A stretch of 64,000 bases of DNA from an uncultured Ellagibacter sp. (GCA_934663775.1 CAKUKU010000005.1:35814-99813); one strand, 5' to 3'; shown: positions 50,728 to 59,122, numbered from the stretch's first letter. Translations and numbers: made by a program. Notes: generated by a model not told the origin, from the sequence alone.

Positions 50728-51654
50728 ATGGTCGCACGTCACGCCTCGCCGCTCGAGGCGCTGCTCGTCGACGATCGTTTCGACGGGGAAATCGTCACGT
50801 CGGAGCCCATGTCGCGTCATACCACCTATCGCATCGGGGGCCCTGCGCGCTATTTCGTGCGCGCGCATTCCGTGAGCGCGCTCTCGCGGGTTATCGAGGC
50901 ATGCCAGGCCATGGGCGAGAAGTGGTTCGTCATGGGCCGCGGCTCGAATCTCCTCGTCGCCGATGAGGGATTCGACGGCGCGGTCATCGCGCTTGGCCGC
51001 GATTTCCGCAGCATGCGCTTCGACGAGGAAACGTCGCGCCTCATCCTCGGCGCGGGGGTGCGCCTCTCCACCGCGGTTCAGGAGGCGTTCCGTCGCTCGC
51101 TTGCGGGCCTTGAGTTCGCCGTGGGTACGCCGGGGACCGTCGGCGGCGCCCTTCGCATGAACGCGGGCTCGCGCGACGAATGGCTCGGCGCGCGCGTGGC
51201 GAGCGTCACCTCGTTCACGTCGGAAGGGGGTCTTGCGCGCCGCCTCGGCAGCGAGGTCGAGTGGGGGTATCGCTGCTCGTCGTTCGCGCCAGACGAGGTC
51301 TTGATCGAGTGCGAGCTCAACATGGAGCCCGCCGATCCCTTCTTCATCCGCGGGAAGATGGAGGCGTCGCTTAAGCGCCGCAAGGCCACCCAGCCGCTCC
51401 AAGAGCTCTCGTGCGGCAGCGTGTTCAAGAACCCCGAGGGTGCCTCGGCGGGCGACCTCATCGAGCGAGCGGGGCTCAAAGGCGCCGCATGCGGCGGCGC
51501 GCGCGTATCGGACGTGCACGCGAACTTCATCGTGAACACGGGAAACGCGACGGCGCACGATGTTTTGTCGTTGATCGAATTCGTCCAGGGAAAGGTGTCG
51601 CAAGCTTATGGCATCGCGCTCAAGCCGGAAGTCAGGCTCCTCGGCTTCGAATAG
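50728..51654 (+). CDS. murB: UDP-N-acetylenolpyruvoylglucosamine reductase MurB
   Basis: 308-aa FAD enzyme that reduces enolpyruvyl-UDP-GlcNAc to UDP-MurNAc with NADPH. GGGGGAG precedes the ATG 3 nt after murC. FAD motifs: HTTYRIGGPARYFVR, VMGRGSNLLVADEGF, and EFAVGTPGTVGGALRMNAG. The catalytic Ser is in LSCGSVFKNPEG and the Glu near the C-terminal KPEVRLLGFE. Its last 47 nt overlap the start of ftsQ in another frame. Confidence 0.96.
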   Translation: MVARHASPLEALLVDDRFDGEIVTSEPMSRHTTYRIGGPARYFVRAHSVSALSRVIEACQAMGEKWFVMGRGSNLLVADEGFDGAVIALGRDFRSMRFDEETSRLILGAGVRLSTAVQEAFRRSLAGLEFAVGTPGTVGGALRMNAGSRDEWLGARVASVTSFTSEGGLARRLGSEVEWGYRCSSFAPDEVLIECELNMEPADPFFIRGKMEASLKRRKATQPLQELSCGSVFKNPEGASAGDLIERAGLKGAACGGARVSDVHANFIVNTGNATAHDVLSLIEFVQGKVSQAYGIALKPEVRLLGFE

Positions 51655-52645
51655 ACGCCCTCAGAGCGCCTCGCCCTCGCAGGGGCGGGCATCTGCGCGC
51701 CCGCGTACCTCGCGCCAAACGAGCGCCGCCTCTCCTCGCGTCGTTGCAGGGGGCCGCGCCCCGGGCACGGGTGCATCGCTCACTCGCCCCGTTCAAGCGA
51801 GCTCTCAACGTTATCGCTCGCGCAGCGTGCGCGACATCGATCGCGCGAGCCGCGCCGAGCGCGTGCGCGCAAGCTACCATCGCCACCTGGTAAAACTCGG
51901 GGTCATCCTCGGTGTCGTCGCGATTTTGGCGGCGGGGGCTGCGGTTCTGTATTTCTCCGATGTGTTCTCGATCGACGAGGTCAAGGTCGAAGGCGTCGAG
52001 CATCTCACGGAATCCGACCTGAAGGCGCTCGTGTCGGTGCCCGAGGGCGAGACGCTTCTGCGCGTCGACACGAAGGCGATCGAGAACAGCCTCACGCGGG
52101 ATGCGTGGGTGAAAAGCGTGACGTGCAACCGCGTGTTCCCCCATACGCTCCAGATCGTCGTGACCGAGCGCAAGATCGCCGCGATCGTCGAGATTCCCAC
52201 GTCGGATGCGAAATCGACGCAGGCGTGGGCCATCTCATCGGACGGCATGTGGCTCATGGCCATCCCCGACCAGAACACCCAGCTCGGCCAATCGCTCAAC
52301 CAGCGCATCTATGAGGACGCACAAAACGTGCTCCACATCACCGACGTTCCCTACGGCACGACGGCGGAGACGGGCACGAAGTGCACCGACGGGAACGTGA
52401 ACAACGCGCTCGCCATCGTCTCCGGCATGACGACCGAGCTCGCGGGCCAAGTGAAGACCGTCTCCGCCACGGACGCGGAGTCCACCAAGCTCACGCTCGA
52501 GAGCGGCGTGGAAATCGCGTTCGGCCCCGCGCAGAACATCCGCGACAAGGAGCGCGTGTGCCTGCAGATCCTCAACGACAACCCGGGCAAGGTGGCCTAC
52601 ATCAATGTGCGCGTGGTCGATCGGCCCACGTGGCGCTCGCTCTAA
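51608..52645 (+). CDS. ftsQ: FtsQ/DivIB-type cell division protein with Ser/Arg-rich cytoplasmic tail
   Basis: 345-aa bitopic membrane protein. The ATG lies inside murB with AAAGGTG 11 nt upstream. Residues 1-92 form a cytoplasmic tail rich in Ser and Arg, longer than in most FtsQ proteins. The membrane helix (VKLGVILGVVAILAAGAAVL) is at about 95-116. The POTRA domain follows (FSIDEVKVEGVEHLTESDLK; TRDAWVKSVTCNRVFPHTLQ), then the FtsQ beta domain (VTERKIAAIVEI; YINVRVVDRPTWRSL). It bridges the early and late divisome. Its stop precedes a 150-nt gap with the ftsZ promoter. Confidence 0.92.
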   Translation: MASRSSRKSGSSASNRRPQSASPSQGRASARPRTSRQTSAASPRVVAGGRAPGTGASLTRPVQASSQRYRSRSVRDIDRASRAERVRASYHRHLVKLGVILGVVAILAAGAAVLYFSDVFSIDEVKVEGVEHLTESDLKALVSVPEGETLLRVDTKAIENSLTRDAWVKSVTCNRVFPHTLQIVVTERKIAAIVEIPTSDAKSTQAWAISSDGMWLMAIPDQNTQLGQSLNQRIYEDAQNVLHITDVPYGTTAETGTKCTDGNVNNALAIVSGMTTELAGQVKTVSATDAESTKLTLESGVEIAFGPAQNIRDKERVCLQILNDNPGKVAYINVRVVDRPTWRSL

Positions 52646-52696
52646 GGTGCCGCAATAAGTGGCACTTTCATGGACTCGCCTGCGCCTTTGTCGCCG

Positions 52697-52730
52697 TATA
52701 ATTTGCAATCGGGTTGTCATCGTGTACAAT
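52697..52730 (+). promoter_or_regulatory. Promoter region of ftsZ
   Basis: TTGCAA (52703-52708), a 16-bp spacer and TACAAT (52725-52730) form a good promoter 69 nt before the ftsZ ATG. An additional TATAAT (52697-52702) in the string GCCGTATAATTTGC overlaps its upstream edge and may be a second -10. Confidence 0.6.
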
Positions 52731-52798
52731 AACCCAGGTAAAACTGCACCCACAGTGGGAAACGCAGCATTTTAATCGCAGCAGGTGTGGAGGAAACA

Positions 52799-53914
52799 AT
52801 GCCAAACACAATAGGTTCCGAGCATTTGGCGGTCATCAAGGTCGTCGGCGTAGGCGGCGGCGGCACCAATGCCGTGAACCGTATGGTCGAAGCGGGCGTG
52901 AAGGGTGTTGAGTTCATCGCCGTCAACACGGACCGCCAGGCTTTGCTCATGTCGGACGCCGATAAGACGATCCACATCGGCGACGAGCTCACGCGCGGGC
53001 TCGGTGCTGGCGCGAACCCCGAAGTGGGCTGCCAGGCCGCCGAGGAGTCTCGTGCGGAAATCCGCGAGGCGCTCGCCGAGGCCGACATGGTCTTCGTCAC
53101 CGCAGGCGAAGGCGGCGGCACGGGTACGGGCGCCGCTCCCATCATCGCGGAAATCGCGCGCGAGGAAATCGGCGCGCTGACCGTCGGCATCGTGACGAAG
53201 CCCTTCTCCTTCGAGGGACGCCTTCGTCGCAACCAGGCCGACCAGGGCATCGACTTGCTCTCCCAGAAGGTCGACACGCTCATCGTCATCCCGAACGACC
53301 GATTGCTCGAAATCGTCGACAAGAAGACGAGCATGCTCGACGCGTTCCGCATCGCCGACGATACCCTGCGTCAGGGCATCCAGGGTGTCACCGACCTCAT
53401 CACCATCCCGGGCCTCATCAACCTCGACTTTGCGGACATCCGCACCGTCATGAAGGATGCGGGCACGGCCATGATGGGCATCGGCATCGCCACGGGCGAG
53501 AACCGTGCACTCGACGCGGCGCAGCAGGCGACGAACTCCAACCTGCTCGAGGCATCCATCGCCGGCGCTTCCCGCGTGCTGTTCTCCATCGCGGGCGGTC
53601 CCGACCTCACGCTGACCGAGGTCGACGAGGCTGCGCGCACCGTCGAGGCATGCGCCGACGAGAATGCGAACATCATCTACGGCCAGATCATCGACGAGTC
53701 GATGGGCGATCAGGTTCGCATCACCGTCATCGCCACCGGCTTCAAGATGAACACCGCACAGCAGTCCTCGCTCGACTTCTCGCGCAAGGACCTGTTCGCG
53801 TCAACGGATACCCCCTCGACGCAGAGCGCTCCGGTCACGTTCTCGACCACGCCGAGCGCGGGCCGTTTCGCCGACGAGGACTATATCCCCGACTTCTTGA
53901 AACGCCAGCGCTAA
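52799..53914 (+). CDS. ftsZ: Cell division GTPase FtsZ
   Basis: 371 aa from the ATG 5 nt after GGAGG; a GTG at 52787 would overlap that site. Tubulin-like features are [17 protein letters not shown], the GTP signature [12 protein letters not shown] with GGGTGTG at 105-111, and RRNQADQGI. The T7 loop has [20 protein letters not shown]. After a short linker the C-terminal peptide [10 protein letters not shown] is a conserved docking site, here probably for SepF. It forms the cytokinetic ring and has its own promoter. No ftsA is present upstream or downstream. Confidence 0.98.
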   Translation: MPNTIGSEHLAVIKVVGVGGGGTNAVNRMVEAGVKGVEFIAVNTDRQALLMSDADKTIHIGDELTRGLGAGANPEVGCQAAEESRAEIREALAEADMVFVTAGEGGGTGTGAAPIIAEIAREEIGALTVGIVTKPFSFEGRLRRNQADQGIDLLSQKVDTLIVIPNDRLLEIVDKKTSMLDAFRIADDTLRQGIQGVTDLITIPGLINLDFADIRTVMKDAGTAMMGIGIATGENRALDAAQQATNSNLLEASIAGASRVLFSIAGGPDLTLTEVDEAARTVEACADENANIIYGQIIDESMGDQVRITVIATGFKMNTAQQSSLDFSRKDLFASTDTPSTQSAPVTFSTTPSAGRFADEDYIPDFLKRQR

Positions 53915-53929
53915 GGAGGTTTTCAGGTC

Positions 53930-54772
53930 ATGGTGGCATCAAGCCTGCCCATGCCGCACCTTGCTTCGCGCACATTCAACTCGATCCCGCTTTTCACCGA
54001 CGACGCGTTGTATGACGCGTCGTCGGTTCGTATTGCCTTCACGGGCCGTGCGGGGGGCGAAAGCGAGGGCGCCTATGCGAGCCTCAATCTGGGGACTCAC
54101 GTCGACGATGAGCGCGCGGCAGTTCTCGCAAACCGCCGCGCGCTCTTAGCTGCGCTCGGCGAACCCGATATGCCGCTTATCGTACCGAACCAGGTGCACG
54201 GTACCGAGCTGGTGGACATCGACGCCGCAACGCCCCAGACGCTGGAATCCGCCCATGCGGCGGCTGGCAAGGGGGCTGACGGGATCCTGCTCTCGTGCGC
54301 GGGCGTGGCCGCCCTTTTATGCTTCGCCGATTGCGTGCCGGTGATCATCGTGTCCCCGACGGGGCGTGCGGCTGTCGTTCACGCAGGTTGGCGCGGTGCG
54401 GTCGCGCGCATCGCCTCTCGCGCAGCGGCGAAACTCGCCGAAGACGACAAGCGGGATTTCGGGGCGGACGCGCCTGCGCCGTCTTCCTACAACGCTTACA
54501 TCGGGCCGCACATCTGCGCCTCGTGCTTCGAGACGGGAGTCGACGTCGCGGCTCGTTTCACGGGCGAGTTCGGCTCTGCCTGCACGCCCGACGCGCGTCA
54601 CGTCGATTTGGAGGAGGCGCTCGCCTTAGACCTTGTGTCCGCGGGCCTTTCCCGCGGGCGCATCGCCTCGGCGCATGCGTGCACGAAGTGCGAGCCCGAA
54701 ATGTTCTTCTCGTATCGTGCGTCGGGCGGCGTATGCGGCCGCCACGGGGCGCTTGCGTACCGTGTGAAGTAA
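53930..54772 (+). CDS. pgeF: Polyphenol oxidase/PgeF family purine nucleosidase-like protein (laccase domain, YfiH)
   Basis: 280-aa protein with AAGGAGG 11 nt before the ATG. The family (DUF152/YfiH) shows LNLGTHVDDE, VPNQVHGTELVDID, then LCFADCVPVIIVSPTGRAAV and VHAGWRGAVARIA. The zinc ligands are His of QVHGTE, Cys of ADCVP and His of VHAGW, and YIGPHICASCFETG is also present. Members in E. coli clear a misincorporated L-Ser-containing muropeptide precursor (PgeF) and mammalian relatives act on purine nucleosides. Its place right after ftsZ is common in Gram-positives. Confidence 0.9.
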   Translation: MVASSLPMPHLASRTFNSIPLFTDDALYDASSVRIAFTGRAGGESEGAYASLNLGTHVDDERAAVLANRRALLAALGEPDMPLIVPNQVHGTELVDIDAATPQTLESAHAAAGKGADGILLSCAGVAALLCFADCVPVIIVSPTGRAAVVHAGWRGAVARIASRAAAKLAEDDKRDFGADAPAPSSYNAYIGPHICASCFETGVDVAARFTGEFGSACTPDARHVDLEEALALDLVSAGLSRGRIASAHACTKCEPEMFFSYRASGGVCGRHGALAYRVK

Positions 54773-54784
54773 GGAGTGGCGATC

Positions 54785-55471
54785 ATGGGAATCGCGCAAC
54801 GCTATGAACAGGTGAAAGAAGAAGTTGCCGAAGAGTGCCGCCGTGCGGGAAGAAACCCTGACGAGGTGCGTCTCGTCGCGGTGTCGAAGACCGTCGGTAT
54901 CGACGGGGTGGGTGAGGCCTTCGACGCGGGCGCGCGCGACTTCGGCGAGAACCGCCCCGACCAGATAGTCCCCAAATCCCAGGCGTACCCCAATGCGCGC
55001 TGGCACTTCATCGGCAACATCCAGTCGCGCCGCATCCGCGATATCGTCGATTCGGCGACGCTCATCCATTCCGTCTACCAGGAAAAACATGCGCGTAAGA
55101 TCGACGAGGTGGCCCGTGAGCGCGGAATCATCCAAGACATCCTTATCGAGGTGAATGTTTCGGGCGAGGAAAGCAAAAGCGGCGTTTCGCCTGATGAGGC
55201 GAAGGGTCTTGTTGCCATCTGCGAGATGCTTCCCAACGTGTCCGTCCGCGGGTTCATGACGATGGCCCCGCAGGGCGACCTCGACGTCGCCGCGCGCTGC
55301 TTTTCCGGCTTATCCGAGCTCGCGCGGGAGGTTCGCGCCTCGCTTCCCGCCGAAAGCGCAGCGGCGTTCAATGAACTTTCTATGGGCATGAGCGAAGATT
55401 GGCGAGAGGCGGTTCGTGCGGGCGCTACCATAGTTCGCATTGGACGGGCGATTTTCAGCGACCATTTCTAG
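54785..55471 (+). CDS. yggS: YggS-family PLP homeostasis protein
   Basis: 228 aa from the ATG at 54785, with AAGGAG 8 nt upstream overlapping the pgeF stop. It is an alanine-racemase-like TIM barrel binding PLP at Lys35 (VRLVAVSKTVG). Further motifs are DFGENRPDQI, WHFIGNIQSRRIRDIV, NVSGEESKSGV, and the phosphate-binding LSMGMSEDWREAVRAGATIV with RIGRAIF. Members buffer free PLP and have no known catalysis. It commonly lies between ftsZ and sepF in Gram-positive bacteria, as here. Confidence 0.95.
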   Translation: MGIAQRYEQVKEEVAEECRRAGRNPDEVRLVAVSKTVGIDGVGEAFDAGARDFGENRPDQIVPKSQAYPNARWHFIGNIQSRRIRDIVDSATLIHSVYQEKHARKIDEVARERGIIQDILIEVNVSGEESKSGVSPDEAKGLVAICEMLPNVSVRGFMTMAPQGDLDVAARCFSGLSELAREVRASLPAESAAAFNELSMGMSEDWREAVRAGATIVRIGRAIFSDHF

Positions 55472-55581
55472 AGTCGCCTCCTTCCACCCCTGATGCGCGC
55501 GTTGCGCGCAAAGCGGCTTGTAAACGTAGCAGGACAACCAACCATTGGAGCTGCCAGGAAGAAAGGAAACGGAGTTAGGGC

Positions 55582-56550
55582 ATGCTAGACGGACTCAAAT
55601 CGAAACTCGGCTTCGGCGGCGATGCCGCGCGCGGTCGCTCGAACGATCGCTACGACGACTACGATGACGAATACGGCGACTACGACGACGATTATTCGGA
55701 GTACGCCGAATATGCGGACGACTACGCGGACGACCCGAATGGCGACTACGACCCGTACGCCCCGGTGACTACGCGAAGCGCCCGATCGACCTCGACTATT
55801 TCGAACCTGGTGTCCATAAACGATGTGCGTGCGCACGCCCATGGCGCGAGCACCCCGAGCGCGTCCTCGTCCAGTGCGCGCCGCATGACGACGGCGCACA
55901 CCCCGTATCGCGGCGAGCGCACCACGGTTGACAGCTCGCTGCCCCCCACGATGACACCCGAAGGGTCGGCATCGATCGCGGCGGCGGCTTCGCGCCCAAC
56001 GCGCTCCGAGGGGTTGAACTCGCTGTTCGAGCCGACGTCCGGCGATGCGAAGCTCGCCGGCAAGCATGCGGCGACAAGCGCGCCTTCTTCGCACATGGGC
56101 GTCACCTCCGGCGCCACGAGCGCCTCTGCCGCGGGCTCCCTCGGCGCCTTCACGCGCCAGCCCGCGTCATCCACCGCGGCGGCGTCGATCGCGGCATCCA
56201 CTCAAGTCGCCTCGTCCCAGGCGAGCGCGACCTACGACCCGCAGTCCGCCTACGCGTCCACGCAGGGCGCTCGCTACGTGGCAAAGCGCTCGTGCACGGT
56301 GCTCAAGCCCGCAAGCTACGGCGAGGTCGAGCGAATCGCCCGCGCGCTCAAGGGCGGCGACGCGGTCGTGCTCGCGCTTCGTAACACCCCTGAGACGCTT
56401 ACGAAGCGCATCCTCGACTTCTCTTTCGGCGTTTCAAGCGCGCTCGATGCCGGGGTGGAGTGCATCGGCGACAAGGTGTTCGCGATTACGAGGGGCGACG
56501 CCTTAAGCGATGCCGAGAAGACCGCGCTTCGAAACCAGGGAGTGCTGTAA
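55582..56550 (+). CDS. sepF: SepF cell division protein with very long low-complexity linker
   Basis: 322 aa; SepF is usually 150-220. An amphipathic N-terminal helix (LDGLKSKLGF) for membrane binding is followed by an Asp/Tyr-rich acidic stretch (about 20-60). A 170-residue Ala/Ser/Thr-rich linker leads to the SepF core near 232-310 (RSCTVLKPASYGEVERIARA; LALRNTPETLTKRILDFSFG). SepF bundles FtsZ polymers and anchors them to the membrane. With no ftsA in the cluster it is probably the main anchor. GAAAGGAAACGGAG precedes the ATG. Confidence 0.93.
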   Translation: MLDGLKSKLGFGGDAARGRSNDRYDDYDDEYGDYDDDYSEYAEYADDYADDPNGDYDPYAPVTTRSARSTSTISNLVSINDVRAHAHGASTPSASSSSARRMTTAHTPYRGERTTVDSSLPPTMTPEGSASIAAAASRPTRSEGLNSLFEPTSGDAKLAGKHAATSAPSSHMGVTSGATSASAAGSLGAFTRQPASSTAAASIAASTQVASSQASATYDPQSAYASTQGARYVAKRSCTVLKPASYGEVERIARALKGGDAVVLALRNTPETLTKRILDFSFGVSSALDAGVECIGDKVFAITRGDALSDAEKTALRNQGVL

Positions 56551-56599
56551 ACGTGACGAATGTTTCTAGCGCCCGGGGCGCTTTTGGGGAGGACGGCGC

Positions 56600-56860
56600 A
56601 TGCTGAGCCTGAAATACCTTATCGTGTCGCTGTCCGACGTGTACTCGATGCTCATCTTCGTGTACGTCATGCTGTCCTGGTTTCCCACCGATCGAGGCAT
56701 CCTCGCCGACATCAACACGGTCCTCGGCAAGATCTGTGACCCGTATCTCAATCTTTTCAAGAAGTTCATTCCCCCGATTGGAGGAATGGTGGACGTGAGT
56801 CCAATCGTTGCGCTGCTTGTATTACAATTCGGAATAAGACTGCTCATAAGCTTGCTGTAA
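56600..56860 (+). CDS. YggT-family membrane protein
   Basis: 86-aa protein with two hydrophobic segments (SDVYSMLIFVYVMLSWFP and VSPIVALLVLQFGIRLLISL) separated by the family loop with ICDPYLNLFKKFIPP. GGGGAGGACGGC precedes the ATG. Homologues (YggT/YlmG) lie in the ylm region between sepF and divIVA and affect envelope or nucleoid organisation; the molecular function is not settled. Confidence 0.9.
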   Translation: MLSLKYLIVSLSDVYSMLIFVYVMLSWFPTDRGILADINTVLGKICDPYLNLFKKFIPPIGGMVDVSPIVALLVLQFGIRLLISLL

Positions 56861-56892
56861 GGATGCAAGTTTAGCTGGCGAAGGGAAGATAA

Positions 56893-57693
56893 ATGGCTAT
56901 CACCTCGGCTGAAATTCACAATCAGAGTTTCTCGATCGACCGCAAGGGCTACGACGTCGACGAAGTCGATGTGTTCCTCGAGCATGTTGCCGATGAAATC
57001 GATAACCTAAACGAGCAGATCTCTGATTTGCAGGATCAACTGAACGATTCCCGTTTCGACGGGTTCGACACGCCGGCAAAGCCAATCGAGGAAGCTCCCG
57101 CTCCCGCTGCTGCCCCCGTCGCCACCGCGGACGATCCTGAGGAGCTTGCCGCGGCGAACGCGCGCATCGCGGAGCTCGAGGCCCAGCTCGAAGAGAAGCA
57201 GGCCGACGGCAATGCTATCGCGCAGGCGCTCATCATCGCGCAGCGTTCCGCGGACGAGATTCTCGCGAAGGCCAACAACACCGCTGCCGAAACCATTCAG
57301 GATGCGAAGGAAGAAGCCCAGCGCATCATCGATCGCGCCAACAACGACAAGCAAGACGTCATCGACGCCATCCGCAAGCTCGAAGACGACCGCGAGGACG
57401 CGCGCGAAGAATACCAGGAGCTGCTCACCGACTTCATCAACGACGCATCCCGCAAGCTCGCCGAGATCGGCGGCGCCTCGCAGGCTTCCGTTGCTCCGGC
57501 GCATTACGCCGACTCTGCCGACGCGACGGCCCAGGTTCAGGCCCCGATCAGCGCCGAACCCGTGGCGTACTCAACGCCGCAGACGGGCAACGTCGCCGTT
57601 GCTGCCGCGACGCCCGTGCCTTCCCCGATGGAGAAGGACCTCTCCGGCTTCGGAGACGCGGACGACGATTTTTCCTTCGACGAGCTCGACTAG
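56893..57693 (+). CDS. divIVA: DivIVA/Wag31-type polar scaffold protein
   Basis: 266-aa protein. The N-terminal membrane-binding crossed-loop domain ITSAEIHNQSFSIDRKGYDV with DEVDVFLEHVADEIDNLNEQ is diagnostic. After a Pro/Ala linker (about 60-78) comes a long coiled coil (residues 80-200). The acidic, Asp-rich C terminus ends in DDDFSFDELD. DivIVA marks negative membrane curvature at poles and septa; in Actinobacteria it directs polar growth. It is the last gene of the sepF-yggT-divIVA run and ends at a strong terminator. Confidence 0.95.
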   Translation: MAITSAEIHNQSFSIDRKGYDVDEVDVFLEHVADEIDNLNEQISDLQDQLNDSRFDGFDTPAKPIEEAPAPAAAPVATADDPEELAAANARIAELEAQLEEKQADGNAIAQALIIAQRSADEILAKANNTAAETIQDAKEEAQRIIDRANNDKQDVIDAIRKLEDDREDAREEYQELLTDFINDASRKLAEIGGASQASVAPAHYADSADATAQVQAPISAEPVAYSTPQTGNVAVAAATPVPSPMEKDLSGFGDADDDFSFDELD

Positions 57694-57712
57694 CAAACTA
57701 TCGGCAAACGCG

Positions 57713-57744
57713 AAAAGGGCGGTCATCGTGAACCGCCCTTTTTT
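57713..57744 (+). terminator. Intrinsic terminator after divIVA
   Basis: AAAAGGGCGGT (57713-57723) pairs with ACCGCCCTTTT (57732-57742) around an 8-nt loop, followed by further T. It marks the end of the dcw-associated transcription unit. Confidence 0.92.
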
Positions 57745-57834
57745 CATACCGTGAATCGGGTTTCAAAGAAATTGCGGGCCTTGCGGGAATTCCCTCAGGG
57801 CTTCCCGGAACCCTTCCAAGCTCAAAAGAAAAGG

Positions 57835-58172
57835 CGAGTGGGTCGATAAGCCGGGTTCTGTCGTTGGAACGGCCATTTATCTCGAACGCGTGTCGCCACG
57901 CGTCTCAAGCACGCAACCCGAGCGCACGGAAGGGCGGCCGTATCGCGTTCCTATTTGCGCTTGCTCCAGATGGGGTTTACCAAGCCACGCCGTTGCCGAC
58001 GCGCTGGTGCGCTCTTACCGCACCGTTTCAGCTTTTCCCTCGAAACCGGGGGAGTCTTCTTTTCTGTGGCACTATCCGTCGGGTTGCCCCGCCCAGCTGT
58101 TAGCTGGCATCTTGCCCTTTGGAGCCCGGACTTTCCTCACGCCTTGCGGCGCGCGACCGTTTGGCCCACTCG
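57835..58172 (-). ncRNA. rnpB: RNase P RNA (M1 RNA), bacterial type A
   Basis: The minus strand carries the conserved RNase P landmarks in order. There is a 5' P1 strand CGAGTGGG, then GAGGAAAGTCCGGGCTCC, the universal GATAGTGCCACAGAAA region, and GTAAACCCCATCTGGAGCAAG. It continues with CGAGATAAATGGCC and ends with ACAGAACCCGGCTTATCGAC followed by the P1 strand CCCACTCG. The ends pair with each other (58165-58172 with 57835-57842), giving about 338 nt. It is the catalytic RNA that trims tRNA 5' leaders. A T-rich stretch follows the 3' end. Confidence 0.95.
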
Positions 58173-58173
58173 C

Positions 58174-58201
58174 GTATAATAGTGTACCACGAGCTCGTCA
58201 A
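58174..58201 (-). promoter_or_regulatory. rnpB promoter
   Basis: Reading leftward: TTGACG (complement of 58196-58201), a 16-bp spacer and TTATAC (complement of 58174-58179). The start would fall within a few bases of the mature RNA 5' end. The plus strand reads TATAAT at 58175-58180, so the divergent thiN gene may use the same site. Confidence 0.7.
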
Positions 58202-58226
58202 AAGTGAGGGAAAGGACAAATCCACC

Positions 58227-58940
58227 ATGGGAACCTGCGCGCTGATTGGTGCGGTTGATTTCAACGCCGAGCACTTCAAGGCGATGGACGCCGCAGGCGC
58301 CTTCGATTTCGTGATTGCGGTCGACGCGGGATTCGCGTCGCTTGAGGCCATCGGCCGCGCCCCCGACATGGCGGTCGGCGACTTCGATTCCCTAGGCTAC
58401 GTCCCTCAATGCCGCCGCGTGTCGCGCCATCCGGTGAAGAAGGACAAAAGCGACATGGAGCTTGCCATGGAGAAGGCCGTTTTCTGGGACAACCAGGAAC
58501 TTTTCATCTACGGCGCCCTTGCCAAGCGGCTCGACCACACGATCGCGAACCTGCAGCTGTTCGCGCGCTATTCCGAGCGGGGCATCTACGTCACGGGCAT
58601 AGGGGACGACTTCGCGGTGCGCTGCGTCACCGGGCCCGACGTGTTCGAGCTGCCCGAGGATCTCGATGCGGGCGTGGTGTCGGTGTTCTCGGCGAACGAC
58701 ACGGCGCGCGGCGTCATAGAGCGCGGCCTGGAATATTCGCTCGACGACGAGCCGCTTTCCAACCGCACTTCGCTCGGGCTGTCGAACGAGCTTACGGGAA
58801 AGCCTGCCGCCGTGAGCGTCGAGGAGGGCACGCTCTACGTGTTCTACCCGCTCACCTCCGCGTCGAGCGCGGCGGACGCCGACGCTGGCGCCGAGCCTTC
58901 TGCGCCCAAGGAAAACACCCCAACCCCCGCTTCCGTGTGA
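58227..58940 (+). CDS. thiN: Thiamine pyrophosphokinase
   Basis: 237 aa from the ATG at 58227 (AGGGAAAGGA upstream); the open frame before it crosses rnpB. Family motifs are VIAVDAGFASLEAIGRAPDM, GDFDSLG at 51-57, HPVKKDKSDMELAMEKA, and GALAKRLDHTIANLQLF. It converts thiamine to thiamine pyrophosphate using ATP, so the cell can use salvaged thiamine. The C-terminal 30 residues are Ala/Pro-rich and not part of the fold. It is divergent from rnpB and upstream of the TPP-controlled thiC unit. Confidence 0.93.
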   Translation: MGTCALIGAVDFNAEHFKAMDAAGAFDFVIAVDAGFASLEAIGRAPDMAVGDFDSLGYVPQCRRVSRHPVKKDKSDMELAMEKAVFWDNQELFIYGALAKRLDHTIANLQLFARYSERGIYVTGIGDDFAVRCVTGPDVFELPEDLDAGVVSVFSANDTARGVIERGLEYSLDDEPLSNRTSLGLSNELTGKPAAVSVEEGTLYVFYPLTSASSAADADAGAEPSAPKENTPTPASV

Positions 58941-58988
58941 CGCTTGTCCGCTTTTCGGCGATTGCGCGGCGGGGTTGGTCCGCTGCCG

Positions 58989-58994
58989 TATAAT
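58989..58994 (+). promoter_or_regulatory. -10 element of the thiC transcription unit
   Basis: TATAAT in the string GCCGTATAATTTGC lies about 20 nt before the TPP riboswitch. No good -35 is seen at 16-18 nt. Confidence 0.5.
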
Positions 58995-59012
58995 TTGCCT
59001 TGCAAACATAAC

Positions 59013-59117
59013 AACCGGGGAGCTCGCAAGCGGGAACGTGCCGCGCGACGGGCTGAGAGGAAGCGCGCATTCGCTTCGACCCGAACGACCTGACGTGGAT
59101 AATGCCAACGAAGGGAG
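59013..59117 (+). promoter_or_regulatory. TPP (THI-box) riboswitch
   Basis: It contains the conserved pyrimidine-sensor core GGGCTGAGAGG (59050-59060), the pyrophosphate-sensor core ACCTGACGTGGATAATGCC (59088-59105) and the terminal ACGAAGGGA. The thiC ribosome site (AAGGGAG, 59111-59117) forms the 3' edge of the aptamer. No separate terminator stem is visible between aptamer and ATG, so control is probably at translation initiation. Confidence 0.95.
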
Positions 59118-59122
59118 ACATT

